Shown here piece after piece: positions 8,613 through 16,928 of a stretch of DNA of 38,989 nucleotides. The number at the start of each line of letters is the position of its first letter. The first letter of the stretch is position 1. Source of the stretch: Fidelibacterota bacterium (GTDB lineage Bacteria > Pseudomonadota > Alphaproteobacteria > Rhodospirillales > Rhodospirillaceae); the NCBI GenBank assembly GCA_947470105.1, contig CANISR010000010.1, positions 1 through 38,989 of the forward strand, in the 5' to 3' direction. A program made the translations under genes and the position numbers. Under the pieces are notes generated by a model that made no database searches, had not been told where the DNA came from, and was given only the letters and a program-made list of their open reading frames with translations.

Positions 8613-9008
8613 TGGGCGGCAACGTGGTTGTGAAGCTGGGGCGGCTATCTGCTCTGTCTGGGCCGCCGAATTGGGCGACTCCGCGTCTTATAGGGCTTGT
8701 TACGCCTTTGCATAGGTCCGATACTGACCAAATCACGACCCTTCCGGCGCGTCTTCGTCCCTTTTCGCAGCGCCGATGCGCGTTCTACGCACCCATTCTC
8801 GCTGAGCTGCCCGTTGCACCAGGCTTCAAGCGCCGCGGTGCAGATCGTCAGCGCTATCGCACCAAAACTTGAGGGAAATAACCGGAGCCGGCACACCGGC
8901 TTTGGACGTCGCACGGCGCGCAAGACGACACTCCGTATGCGTTTTGGTTTCCCTGACGCATACGTGTTCTTCGGCGACACCCGCAACACCTTCCCAGGAG
9001 AAATCCAC
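8613..9008. promoter_or_regulatory. 396-base intergenic region between divergent genes
   Basis: No convincing gene is seen: frames open here have Arg/Ser/Pro-rich translations with no family look. It should hold the promoters of the exporter (minus) and the small-protein cluster (plus). Two inverted repeats lie near the plus-strand gene: AGCCGG-CACA-CCGGCT at 8886-8901, and CGTATGCG/CGCATACG at 8934-8941 and 8957-8964 with a 15-base loop. A clear AGGAG ribosome-binding site precedes the ATG at 9009. Confidence 0.55.
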
Positions 9009-9149
9009 ATGGCTAAAGGCGAACAGAAGAAGGGCCGAGAGAATAAAAAGCCCAAGCAGGACGGCAAGAGCGGCGGCAAGTCCGCCTATCAACAAGGCAA
9101 GGGCGAGATTGTGGCCAGCCCCTACCTGTCCAAGGTCAAGAAGAAGTAG
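9009..9149 (+). CDS. Small highly basic conserved protein
   Basis: 46 residues, about a third Lys/Arg, with no hydrophobic core. It begins MAKGEQKKGRENKKPKQD and ends in KVKKK. Short basic proteins starting MAKGQ/MAKGE with a KKPK stretch are, from memory, common conserved hypotheticals in alphaproteobacteria. Such a composition suggests nucleic-acid or ribosome association, but nothing proves it. The start has a strong AGGAG six to seven bases upstream. A longer in-frame reading from 8697 exists but its extra residues look non-coding. It leads a three-gene cluster of small proteins. Confidence 0.75.
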   Translation: MAKGEQKKGRENKKPKQDGKSGGKSAYQQGKGEIVASPYLSKVKKK

Positions 9150-9159
9150 CGCCAAGCAT

Positions 9160-9417
9160 ATGACCACTCGCACCACCACGCGGTCGGTGGCCTTTGCGCG
9201 GCCGTTCACGCTCGACGGCATCGATGAGTCGCAGCCGGCGGGAATCTACGTGATCGAGACCGACGAGGACTTGATCGACGGGGTCTCAATGCTGGCATAT
9301 CGCCGCACCGGCACGCGTATCCGCCTGCACGAGGACCGCTTACGCCCCGGCATCGTCGAGACGGTGAGCATCGATCCCGCCGCGGTCGAAGCAGCGTTGG
9401 CGGATATCCCCACGTGA
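9160..9417 (+). CDS. Small conserved hypothetical protein
   Basis: 85 residues from the ATG at 9160, ten bases after the small basic gene. The sequence alternates predicted beta strands (SVAFARPFTLDGI, AGIYVIETDEDLI, ISRR-like arginines, ETVSIDP) and lacks signals or membrane segments. The pattern 'F.L.G.DE..PAG.Y.VETDEE' is one I recall from alphaproteobacterial conserved hypotheticals of similar size. Its stop overlaps the GTG start of the next gene (GTGA), so the pair is translationally coupled. No function is known to me. Confidence 0.75.
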   Translation: MTTRTTTRSVAFARPFTLDGIDESQPAGIYVIETDEDLIDGVSMLAYRRTGTRIRLHEDRLRPGIVETVSIDPAAVEAALADIPT

Positions 9418-9722
9418 ACGATGATCCCGTCGACCTGGATAAGCATCGCGGCATGGCGGCCCAGAAGGGTACCGAAATCCGCCGGCGATTGGCTGAGGTG
9501 CAAGCGGACCAGGCCGCACTGAAGGCCCGCCAGCGGGAGTTCGAGGATTTTCTGGAATCGACACCGGCGGACTCCCAGCAGGAAGCCGTGAGCCGCGCGA
9601 AGTATCTGATCCAGCTTTATGCGGGAACGCAGGAGGGCGCCGACCCCCGGCGCGCCCGCCTGATCGAACGGTCGTTGGAGGAACTCGACCGGCTGTTCAA
9701 TCTGAACGGGCCGCTAGAGTAA
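9414..9722 (+). CDS. Small conserved hypothetical protein with a long helix
   Basis: 102 residues with a GTG start overlapping the previous stop (GTGA). The N-terminus carries VDLDKHRGMAAQK, followed by a charged heptad-like helix (about 20-50) that could form a coiled coil, then a helical C-terminus ending LDRLFNLNG. I recall the 'DLDKHRGMAAQKATEIRR' signature from alphaproteobacterial hypotheticals. It is soluble and has no catalytic motif. It is convergent with the symporter gene, with only 2 bases between the stop codons. Confidence 0.78.
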   Translation: MNDDPVDLDKHRGMAAQKGTEIRRRLAEVQADQAALKARQREFEDFLESTPADSQQEAVSRAKYLIQLYAGTQEGADPRRARLIERSLEELDRLFNLNGPLE

Positions 9723-9724
9723 GG

Positions 9725-11230
9725 TTACCTCGCAGTCTCCGGCTCGCGCGTGGCCAGCGACACCAGGATCATCACCAGGAACGCTGCCGGCGCGGAGATT
9801 ATAGCCGGCTGGCTGAGCGGGATGACGGGCGCTGCATTCCCCAACACCTGCACCCAGACGCTCGGGCCCAGTACGATCAGGCCGACCGATAGACCGAGGC
9901 CCGTGGCGCCGCCGGCGACGGCGCCGGCAGTAGTGAGGCGCTTCCAGAACATGGCCATGACCAGGATAGGGAAACAGGCGCTGGCGGCGATCGAGAATAC
10001 GAGCCCGGTTAGAAACAGGATGTTTTGCCCTTTGAAGGCGATGCCGAGACCGATCCCCAGTATGCCGATCAACACGCTGGCGAGGCGGAAGACAAGTTTC
10101 TCGCGCTTTTCGGAAACTACACCGCGCACGAACACCTTGGCGTAAAGATCATGTGAGATCGATGACGCTGCCGCCACGGTCAGGCCGGAGACAACCGCCA
10201 GGATGGTGGCAAAGGCCACCGCCGCGATGATGCCGAACAGCACATCGCCACCAAGGAACCGCGCGAGGTGCAGGGCGACCATATTCGATCCGCCCGGCAC
10301 CATGCCCGACGCGGTGGTGAAGTCGGGGTTGGCCGCGAGGTAGGCCACGCCTGCGGGCCCTAGGATAAATATCACCACGTAATAGACAAAACCCACCACC
10401 GAGATACTGATTGCCAGCGAACGGCGCGCTGTGACGGCATCGGGCACGGTGAAGAAACGCATGAGGATGTGCGGCATCCCGGGCATGCCGAGGATGAGCG
10501 CCATGCTCAAGGAGGCGCCCTCGATGGCTGATAAACCCAAGCCGCCCGGCTGAAACAAGTCGGCACCAAGTTTGTGGATAGCGGCGGCGCGCCCGTACAG
10601 TTCACCGATGCTGAAATGCGACTGGGCGAGGGCGAGGAATGCCAGTAGCGACACGCCGAAGGTCAGCAGCATGGCCTTGGTCAATTGCACCCAGGTGGTT
10701 GCCAGCATGCCGCCGAAAGTCACGTAGACCACCATCAGGATGCCGACCAGGATGACGGCGGCGGCGTACGGAATTCCGAACATGATCTCGATGAGTCCGC
10801 CGACGCCGAGCATCTGGCCGATCAGATACATCAATGTAACCGCCAGCGCGCTGAGGGAGCCGATGATGCGGATGGGAGTTGGCGATAGGCGCGTCGCTGC
10901 GGCATCGACGAACGTAAAACGGCCCAGGCGCCGCATGGGGCCGGCGACAAATCCCAGCATCACCACGAACCCCACCAGGGGCGCGAAGGTGTAGATCACC
11001 GCGTCGTATCCGGCGGTGAAGAACATGCCCATGCCGCCGAGAAACGTTGAGGCGGACAAGAGATCACCGGCGATGGCCCAGCCGTTCTGCCAGGCCTTGA
11101 TCTGGCCCCCGGCGGTATAAAGCTCGGCGGCCGTGCGGCTGCGCTTTTGCGCCCAATAGGTGATCGCCAACGTCACCGCGATGATGCTCAGGAACAGACC
11201 GATGGCGACCCCACTCGGAGAGGAATTCAT
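9725..11230 (-). CDS. Sodium:solute symporter, ActP/acetate permease-like
   Basis: 501 residues from the ATG at 11230; extending further upstream would read through the DUF485 gene in another frame. About 13 membrane segments are visible. SSS-family features include FFTAGYDAVIYTFAPLVGF after the first segments, VYVTFGGMLATTWVQLTKAMLL, and MPHILMRFFTVPDA, which is typical of the acetate/monocarboxylate (VC_2705/ActP) branch. It imports a small organic acid or similar solute with Na+ at the inner membrane. It is last in a five-gene minus operon, 17 bases after the DUF485 gene, the usual ActP-YjcH pairing in reverse naming order. Confidence 0.92.
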   Translation of the reverse strand: MNSSPSGVAIGLFLSIIAVTLAITYWAQKRSRTAAELYTAGGQIKAWQNGWAIAGDLLSASTFLGGMGMFFTAGYDAVIYTFAPLVGFVVMLGFVAGPMRRLGRFTFVDAAATRLSPTPIRIIGSLSALAVTLMYLIGQMLGVGGLIEIMFGIPYAAAVILVGILMVVYVTFGGMLATTWVQLTKAMLLTFGVSLLAFLALAQSHFSIGELYGRAAAIHKLGADLFQPGGLGLSAIEGASLSMALILGMPGMPHILMRFFTVPDAVTARRSLAISISVVGFVYYVVIFILGPAGVAYLAANPDFTTASGMVPGGSNMVALHLARFLGGDVLFGIIAAVAFATILAVVSGLTVAAASSISHDLYAKVFVRGVVSEKREKLVFRLASVLIGILGIGLGIAFKGQNILFLTGLVFSIAASACFPILVMAMFWKRLTTAGAVAGGATGLGLSVGLIVLGPSVWVQVLGNAAPVIPLSQPAIISAPAAFLVMILVSLATREPETAR

Positions 11231-11247
11231 GATCGCGGGCGCCCCGG

Positions 11248-11520
11248 TCAATGCTGGCTGGTATCGAAGGTCTCGCCGTCCGCCGTATCGGCGCGGATCA
11301 TCCACCAGGCAATTGCGACTGGGATGGCGAGGGACAGGGTACCCAGCAGAAACGCCAGGGTGAGATTGGCGCCGTCCCACAGCGGCCGGGCGAGGGCACC
11401 GGGCGCCAGGTAGTACATCGCCTGGAAGCCGGCGACGATGACGACAGCCAGAATGGCATAGGCCGCGCCGCGTATATCGAGCTGGATATCTGGAACTTTG
11501 GCTTTCATGTTTCCCCCCAT
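11248..11520 (-). CDS. DUF485 (YjcH-like) membrane protein
   Basis: 90 residues with two hydrophobic segments (AAYAILAVVIVAGFQAMYYL at about 19-38, and LAFLLGTLSLAIPVAIAWWM at about 54-73). It sits directly before an ActP-like symporter; small two-segment DUF485 proteins commonly precede such symporters and are presumed accessory subunits. The start is uncertain: ATG 11520 has GGAGG very close, while ATG 11508 (MKAKVP) has a G-run 4-5 bases upstream. It lies 24 bases after the FAD oxidase gene. Confidence 0.85.
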   Translation of the reverse strand: MGGNMKAKVPDIQLDIRGAAYAILAVVIVAGFQAMYYLAPGALARPLWDGANLTLAFLLGTLSLAIPVAIAWWMIRADTADGETFDTSQH

Positions 11521-11544
11521 GCTCCCTCCGTACTGATCTCACCG

Positions 11545-12819
11545 CTATCTGGCGTCGAAGGCATGCGCGATCTGGGCGCCGACCTCGTAGTAGGCCTCTT
11601 TGGATCTGCGGAACGCGACCGGCGCAGGCGCCGTCACCGGCAACGGCAGTTCGCTCTCGGGGAGACGCCCTTGAATATGTTCGGCAAGAATGCGGCCGAA
11701 CACGGTGCCCGGCGCTATACCCCGGCCGTTATATCCGGTGAAGGATACGACGTTGTCCGCGAGCCGGTGAAACATCGGCAAATGATTGCCGGTCATGCCC
11801 AGCCACCCGTACCACTCCGCGACAAAGCTCACGTCGCCGATGCGCGGAAATAATTTCTTGAGTGCGCGCTTGGCCCAGGCCTGGTGGATGCCGGTGCCGC
11901 GCAGCGCGCCAATGCTGCCGAACACCAGGCGTCCGGCGCGGTCGAAGCGGAAGGAGCTCATGATTTCCTTGGTGTCCCAGGCGCCCTGGCGTTCGGGCAG
12001 GATCGACCGGCGCAGCTCCTCGCTCAGGGGCGCGGTGGCGAGGTTGAAGTAGGGCAGGCGCACCTGTTCCGTGCGGATCTCCGGCCAGGGCGTGTTGGTG
12101 TAAGCGTCGGTGGCGACGATTACCCAGTCGGCGGAGAGCGCGCCGCCCGCCGTGCGCAGGCGCCAGGATGCGCCCGCGCGCTCCCAGCCGGTGACCGCAC
12201 TGAGCGTATGAATTTTCGCGCCCGCCTCAATGGCGGCGTGCGCAAGGCCCCGTGCATAGGCAAGGGGCTGGATAGTGCCTGCACGCAGATCGAGCAATGC
12301 CCCGGCATAGGCGTCGGTGCCGACCTTGGCTGCCGTCTCGGCCGCATCCAGCACGCGCACCGGTGCGCCGCGCGCGCTCCATTGGGCGGCGCGCTGCTTG
12401 ATTTCGGCAACGCCCCCGTCACCCACGGCGCAATGCAATGTGCCCGCCCGCACGGCCTCGCAATTGATTTTGTATTTCTCGATGATCTCGAAGACCAGGT
12501 CGGGACCGTTGCCGAGCAGGCGGCTCAACCGGTCGCCGTGCTGTTCGCCCAAGGCATCGGGCATGGCGTCGGGCATCACCCACATGCCGGCATTGACCAG
12601 ACCGACGTTGCGCCCCGATCCGCCGAAGCCGATGTCCAGCGCCTCCAGCACCACGACGTTGCGCCCGCCTTGAGCGAGATGCAGTGCTGCCGACAGTCCG
12701 GTATATCCGCCGCCCACCACCACGACGTCGGCGCGGATCTCGCCGGCGAGCGCCGATGTTTCCGGCGCGGGCGGTGCGGTGAGGCCCCAAAGTCCGTGAG
12801 AGGAAGAAAAATCGGTCAT
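11545..12819 (-). CDS. FAD-dependent amine/amino-acid oxidase (DAO family)
   Basis: 424 residues from the ATG at 12819; an upstream ATG (12873) would intrude into the preceding gene. The FAD-binding dinucleotide motif VVVVGGGYTGLSAALHLA is at about 32-49. The DAO-type layout continues with GSGRNVGLVNAGMW, a substrate domain, and YNGRGIAPGTVFGRILAEHI near the C-terminus, closing the FAD site as in gamma-glutamylputrescine oxidase and related enzymes. It should oxidise an amine or N-substituted amino acid to an imine/aldehyde with release of H2O2 or reduced carrier. An amino-acid permease upstream and an organic-acid symporter downstream suggest uptake and catabolism of a nitrogen compound. Confidence 0.88.
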   Translation of the reverse strand: MTDFSSSHGLWGLTAPPAPETSALAGEIRADVVVVGGGYTGLSAALHLAQGGRNVVVLEALDIGFGGSGRNVGLVNAGMWVMPDAMPDALGEQHGDRLSRLLGNGPDLVFEIIEKYKINCEAVRAGTLHCAVGDGGVAEIKQRAAQWSARGAPVRVLDAAETAAKVGTDAYAGALLDLRAGTIQPLAYARGLAHAAIEAGAKIHTLSAVTGWERAGASWRLRTAGGALSADWVIVATDAYTNTPWPEIRTEQVRLPYFNLATAPLSEELRRSILPERQGAWDTKEIMSSFRFDRAGRLVFGSIGALRGTGIHQAWAKRALKKLFPRIGDVSFVAEWYGWLGMTGNHLPMFHRLADNVVSFTGYNGRGIAPGTVFGRILAEHIQGRLPESELPLPVTAPAPVAFRRSKEAYYEVGAQIAHAFDAR

Positions 12820-12850
12820 CGAGGTATTTGCTCCGGTCAATCGCGATCGC

Positions 12851-14626
12851 TTAGTGCGGCTTCTCGCCGGCAAAAGCGCAGAGACTCGCCGCGATGCGCG
12901 CGATCACGCCGGTCCAGTCATTGATTTCCGTCTGCCGGTATAGGCGCGCGGTTGGGTACCAGGGGCTATCCTCACGGTCGTGCATCCAGCGCCAGTCGCC
13001 GATATAAGACAACATGATCCACACCGGCAGGCCCAGGGCGCCCGCCAGGTGGGCGACGGAGGTGTCGACGGTGATCACCAGATCCAGTTCTGCGGCGAGG
13101 GCGGCGGTATCGGCGAAGTCCGTCAGCTCGGCATTGAAATCCAGGATGGCGGGATGAGCGGCCAGCCATTCCTGGTCCTCGGGCCGCTGGTCCTTTTGCA
13201 GGCTCACCACGGTCACACCGCAGTCCAAAAGTGGCGCCAGCAGCGCCGGCAAAAGTGAGCGATGCAGTTCGCCCTGGTGACGCTCTCCGGCGCGCCAGCA
13301 TAGCCCGATGCGCGGCCGCGAAATGTCGCGCAAGCGTTCGCGCCAGCGCGCGGCAGCTTCCGCCGGCGCGGCCAGGTAAGGAACGTGGGCAGGGATGGTG
13401 CCGATGGTGGTCCCTAAAGCGAGCGGTAGGCTCAGTAGCGGGCAATGGAAGTCGGTGTCCGGCAGTACGTCGCCTTGGGCATACACCGCAGTTGCGCCCT
13501 CGATACCCGACATCAGCGGCTTCAGGACGTCTGGGACTTCCACCACCACTGTAGCGCCGCGCGCCGCCACCAGCGGCACGTAGCGGCAGAACTGCAATGC
13601 GTCGCCATAGCCTTGTTCGCCGTGCAGCAAAATGGTCTTGCCGGCGATATCTTCCGCGCCGAGCCAGAGGGGGCTGGCAAAGGTGCGCACGGTGTAGGGC
13701 CTGATGTGCCAGCGCCACTCGTACTTTTGCCAGCCCACCGGGAAATCACCGCCGTAGAGGCGGCAGAGGGCTTCGCCCCAGTGGGCCTCGCCCAGGTCGG
13801 GTCTGAGGGACTGGGCGCGGGCGTAATCACACAGGGCTTCGTCACGGCGCTTGAGCCGGACCAGGATATTGCCGCGATTCATGAGCCCTACCGCGTGGGA
13901 GGGACTGAGGCCCAGCGTCCGCTCGTAACACGCCAACGCTTCCGCGGGGCGGTGCAATTGGAGAAGGGCGGTCCCGCGATTGTTCCAGGCGTCGGCGTAT
14001 CCCGGTTTGAGTTCCAACGCGCGTTCCGCCGCGGCCAGGGCCTCGTCCAACCGGCTCAGGGCAAACAGCACCATGCTCAGGCTGTTGTGGATCTCCGCCG
14101 ATGCGGGATTGAGTTTCAAGGCTTGTTCATAGGCCGCCAGCGCCTGGTCGTATTTGCCTTGTTTCTCCAACGCCAGCCCCACGTTGTACTGCGTGGAGGC
14201 ATCATCGGGCTTGAGGGCCAGAGCCTGCGCGTAACTGGCTGCGGCCTCCTCCAATTTACCCAGTCGCCCGAGCGCGGTGCCGAGCAAGGCGTGAGTGGCG
14301 GCATCACCGGGATCGAGGGTCACGGCCTGCCGGTAACTGGCCGCGGCCGTCTCCAGTCGTCCCAGGCTTTCGAACACCGCGCCGCGTGTGGCGTGGTAGC
14401 GCCCCACGTCGCCTCGCAAGGTAATTGCCTTTGCTATGGTGCTGGCGGCGATATCGGTGCGGCCGTATTCCAGGGCGATGAGCGCCAGGCGATGCCAGCT
14501 TGCGTCATGACGCTCATCGAGGCTCAAGATCTGCCGGTAAAGCCGCTCGGCATCACCGAGGCGTCGGGCCTGGTAACACTGTTCAGCTTCCAGGATGAGC
14601 TGGGGGAGATCGGGGGCTGCGCTCAT
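12851..14626 (-). CDS. TPR protein with C-terminal GT9/heptosyltransferase-like domain
   Basis: 591 residues from the ATG at 14626, which overlaps the permease stop (ATGA). About eight tetratricopeptide repeats span residues 10-290, with repeats such as 'A.....G....A...Y.QAL.L.P..A'. The C-terminal half (about 300-591) begins YEWRW, followed by LLHGEQGYGDALQFCRYVP, GLCWRAG, and DLVITVDTSVAHLAGALG, then DREDSPWYPTARLYRQ. This is the GT9-like fold found in many bacterial TPR proteins. It may be a glycosyltransferase acting on protein or glycan; no activity is proven. Its operon partners are transport and oxidation genes, which gives no clue to its target. Confidence 0.85.
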   Translation of the reverse strand: MSAAPDLPQLILEAEQCYQARRLGDAERLYRQILSLDERHDASWHRLALIALEYGRTDIAASTIAKAITLRGDVGRYHATRGAVFESLGRLETAAASYRQAVTLDPGDAATHALLGTALGRLGKLEEAAASYAQALALKPDDASTQYNVGLALEKQGKYDQALAAYEQALKLNPASAEIHNSLSMVLFALSRLDEALAAAERALELKPGYADAWNNRGTALLQLHRPAEALACYERTLGLSPSHAVGLMNRGNILVRLKRRDEALCDYARAQSLRPDLGEAHWGEALCRLYGGDFPVGWQKYEWRWHIRPYTVRTFASPLWLGAEDIAGKTILLHGEQGYGDALQFCRYVPLVAARGATVVVEVPDVLKPLMSGIEGATAVYAQGDVLPDTDFHCPLLSLPLALGTTIGTIPAHVPYLAAPAEAAARWRERLRDISRPRIGLCWRAGERHQGELHRSLLPALLAPLLDCGVTVVSLQKDQRPEDQEWLAAHPAILDFNAELTDFADTAALAAELDLVITVDTSVAHLAGALGLPVWIMLSYIGDWRWMHDREDSPWYPTARLYRQTEINDWTGVIARIAASLCAFAGEKPH

Positions 14627-16002
14627 TCCGCCGGGGCTGGCACTTTCTTGGCGCCCGTCCGGATGAAGTAAGCGATCACGACCACAGCCAAGGCGATCAG
14701 GCTCATGAAGAGCTGGCTGGCCAAGTTTTGCGTCAGTCCCATGGCGATGAGCACACCGGCGATGCCGGCGATGGCGGCGTAACTGGCCCAGGGGAACAGC
14801 CACATCTTGATCTGGAGCTTCGCGGGATCGGTCTGTTCCAGGTGGCGGCGGTTCTTGATCTGAGCCAGGGCGATGATGACATAGATGAACAGCATCACTG
14901 CGCCCGAGGCGTTGATCAGGAAGGCGAACACCACCTGCGGCGACATGATCGATGCGATCACGCCGAAATAGCCGAAGGCGGTTCCCAAGAGAATCGCACG
15001 CGCCGGCACGCGCCGGGCGTTGAGGGTCACCAACGCCTTGGGCGCGTCGCCTTGTGAGGCGAGGGTGAACAGGGTGCGCGAGGTGACATAGATGCCGGAG
15101 TTGAGACAGGACAGCACGGCCGTCAGCACCAGAAAGTTCATCATCAAGGCCGCGCCCGGAATGCCGACAACTTCTAAGGCGGCTACGAACGGCGACTGAC
15201 CCGGCACGATCTTGTTCCACGGCACGATGCAGATGATCAGAAAGATCGACAGCAGATAAAACAGGGTTACGCGCACCATCAGTTGCGTGGTCATGCGCGC
15301 CACCACCTTGCCCGGATTCTCCGCTTCCGCCGCGGCGATGGTGGCGGCTTCGGCCCCGCTCAGGGAGAAAATGACGGTCGTCACGCCCGCGAACACCGCG
15401 CCCATGCCGAACGGTGCGAAGCCGCCGTGGGCGGTGACGTTGGCAAAGGCGCCGCCTTCGATCGGCGCGTTCATCAGATAGGCCGCGCAGGTGAATATAA
15501 AGGCAATGATCGCCGCGACCTTGATGGAGGCGAACCAGAATTCGAACTCGCCGTAAGCGCGGGCGGACCAGAGGTTGGTGACGGTCATGGCCACCATGAG
15601 CCCGAGGCCCGACTGCCAGACCGGTATGCCGGTCATGGGCTCCAGCACGCTGCCGGCGGCGATGGCTTCCACCGCGACCACCACCACCCAGTAGAACCAG
15701 TAAAGCCAGCCGCTGACAAACCCCGCCCACGGACCGAGGCCGACGCGCGCGTATTCCGTGAACCCGCCGAGACCGGGATAGACCACGGCCATCTCGCCCA
15801 GCATGCGCATGACCAGGAGGATCATGCCGCCGGCCAGCACGTAACTGACGAGGATCCCTGGGCCAATGGCCGCAATGCCGGCGCTGCTGCCGACGAACAG
15901 CCCTGCCCCGATGATGCCCCCCAGGGCGATCATAGCGATATGGCGCGGCTTCAGGGCGCGGGCCAGCCCCGGCGTTTCCACGATCGCCACGTTCTCGGAC
16001 AT
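14623..16002 (-). CDS. Amino-acid permease (APC superfamily, AAT/GABA permease type)
   Basis: 459 residues with about 12 membrane segments. The first segment holds the APC substrate/ion motif IALGGIIGAGLFVGSS (26-41); PGLGGFTEYARVGLGPWAGFVSGWLYWFYW and SGAEAATIAAAEAENP are AAT-family signatures. Gene products of this branch (GabP, CycA, ProY types) import amino acids or GABA by proton symport. The gene is first in the minus-strand operon 16002-9725. It is divergent from the AIM24 gene across an 81-base gap that must hold both promoters. The following FAD oxidase could oxidise the imported compound. Confidence 0.92.
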   Translation of the reverse strand: MSENVAIVETPGLARALKPRHIAMIALGGIIGAGLFVGSSAGIAAIGPGILVSYVLAGGMILLVMRMLGEMAVVYPGLGGFTEYARVGLGPWAGFVSGWLYWFYWVVVVAVEAIAAGSVLEPMTGIPVWQSGLGLMVAMTVTNLWSARAYGEFEFWFASIKVAAIIAFIFTCAAYLMNAPIEGGAFANVTAHGGFAPFGMGAVFAGVTTVIFSLSGAEAATIAAAEAENPGKVVARMTTQLMVRVTLFYLLSIFLIICIVPWNKIVPGQSPFVAALEVVGIPGAALMMNFLVLTAVLSCLNSGIYVTSRTLFTLASQGDAPKALVTLNARRVPARAILLGTAFGYFGVIASIMSPQVVFAFLINASGAVMLFIYVIIALAQIKNRRHLEQTDPAKLQIKMWLFPWASYAAIAGIAGVLIAMGLTQNLASQLFMSLIALAVVVIAYFIRTGAKKVPAPAE

Positions 16003-16083
16003 GTCTTGGGCCCCCGCTTGAATAGATCCCCGCCGGGATCATACAACAATTGGACGGAAATCCACCGCCAACAGGAGCGTCCA

Positions 16084-16923
16084 ATGCCGAGGCAGCCAGG
16101 TCCGTGGGAGCATCACCGCCAAGCCGGGGTCTCCGATGACATCGATTTCGAGATCAAGGGCCAGGAGTTGCAGTTCGTGGAAATCGAACTGGACCCGGGC
16201 GAGAGCGCTATCGCCGAGGCCGGGGCCATGGTGTGGAAAGACGCCGCCGTAGGTATGACCACGGTATTCGGTGACGGCAGCGGCGGCGCTGATCAAAGCT
16301 TCACCGGCAAACTGCTGGGGGCTGGCAAGCGGCTGATCACAGGCGAGAGTCTGTTCACCACAGTGTTCACCCACAACGGCCGGGGTAAGGCGCGGGTGGC
16401 CTTCGCCTCGCCCACGCCGGGGGCGATCCTGCCGCTACGCCTTGAGGATTACGGCGGGCGCCTGATTTGCCAGAAGGACAGCTTTCTTGCGGCTGCCAAG
16501 GGCGTGTCCATCGGCATTCACTTTCAGAAGCGCATCATGACCGGCCTGTTCGGCGGCGAGGGCTTCATCATGCAGAAGCTGGAGGGCGACGGCTGGGTAT
16601 TCGTTCAGATGGGCGGCACGGTGACGGAACGCACCCTGGCGGCGGGCCAGGAACTCCATGTGGATACGGGCTGCCTGGCGGCTTACACCGACGGGGTCGA
16701 TTTCGACCTCATGACGGTGGGCGGTGTGAAGAGTGTCCTGTTCGGGGGCGAAGGTCTGTTCTTCGCCCGGCTCACCGGCCCGGGCAAAGTCTGGATCCAG
16801 TCACTGCCGTTCTCGCGCCTGGCCGGACGGATGCTGGCGGCGGCCGGCAGCCGCGGCGGCCAGAACCGCGGCGAGGGTTCGGTCCTCGGTGTGCTGGGCG
16901 ATATCGTCGGCGGAAACAACTAG
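16084..16923 (+). CDS. AIM24/TIGR00266-family protein
   Basis: 279 residues from the ATG at 16084, with GGAG nine bases upstream (acaggagcgtccaATG). The family pattern is clear: FEIKGQELQFVEIELDPGESAIAEAGAMVWKD, then glycine-rich beta strands, GLFGGEGFIMQKLEGDG, and VGGVKSVLFGGEGLFFARLTGPGKVWIQSLPFSRLA. AIM24 proteins form a double beta-helix-like trimer; the yeast member is mitochondrial, and the bacterial function is unknown. The C-terminus ends in a Gly-rich tail. It is a single plus-strand gene whose stop lies 5 bases from the stop of the convergent secreted protein. Confidence 0.9.
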   Translation: MPRQPGPWEHHRQAGVSDDIDFEIKGQELQFVEIELDPGESAIAEAGAMVWKDAAVGMTTVFGDGSGGADQSFTGKLLGAGKRLITGESLFTTVFTHNGRGKARVAFASPTPGAILPLRLEDYGGRLICQKDSFLAAAKGVSIGIHFQKRIMTGLFGGEGFIMQKLEGDGWVFVQMGGTVTERTLAAGQELHVDTGCLAAYTDGVDFDLMTVGGVKSVLFGGEGLFFARLTGPGKVWIQSLPFSRLAGRMLAAAGSRGGQNRGEGSVLGVLGDIVGGNN

Positions 16924-16928
16924 CGGCC

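Noticed and set aside
13445-14671. Long plus-strand frame opposite the TPR protein
   Set aside because: It mirrors the repeat gene on the other strand, with no domain or ribosome-binding site.
15283-16083. N-terminal extension of the AIM24 gene
   Set aside because: The extension is antisense to the permease, and the conserved domain with a good ribosome-binding site begins at 16084.
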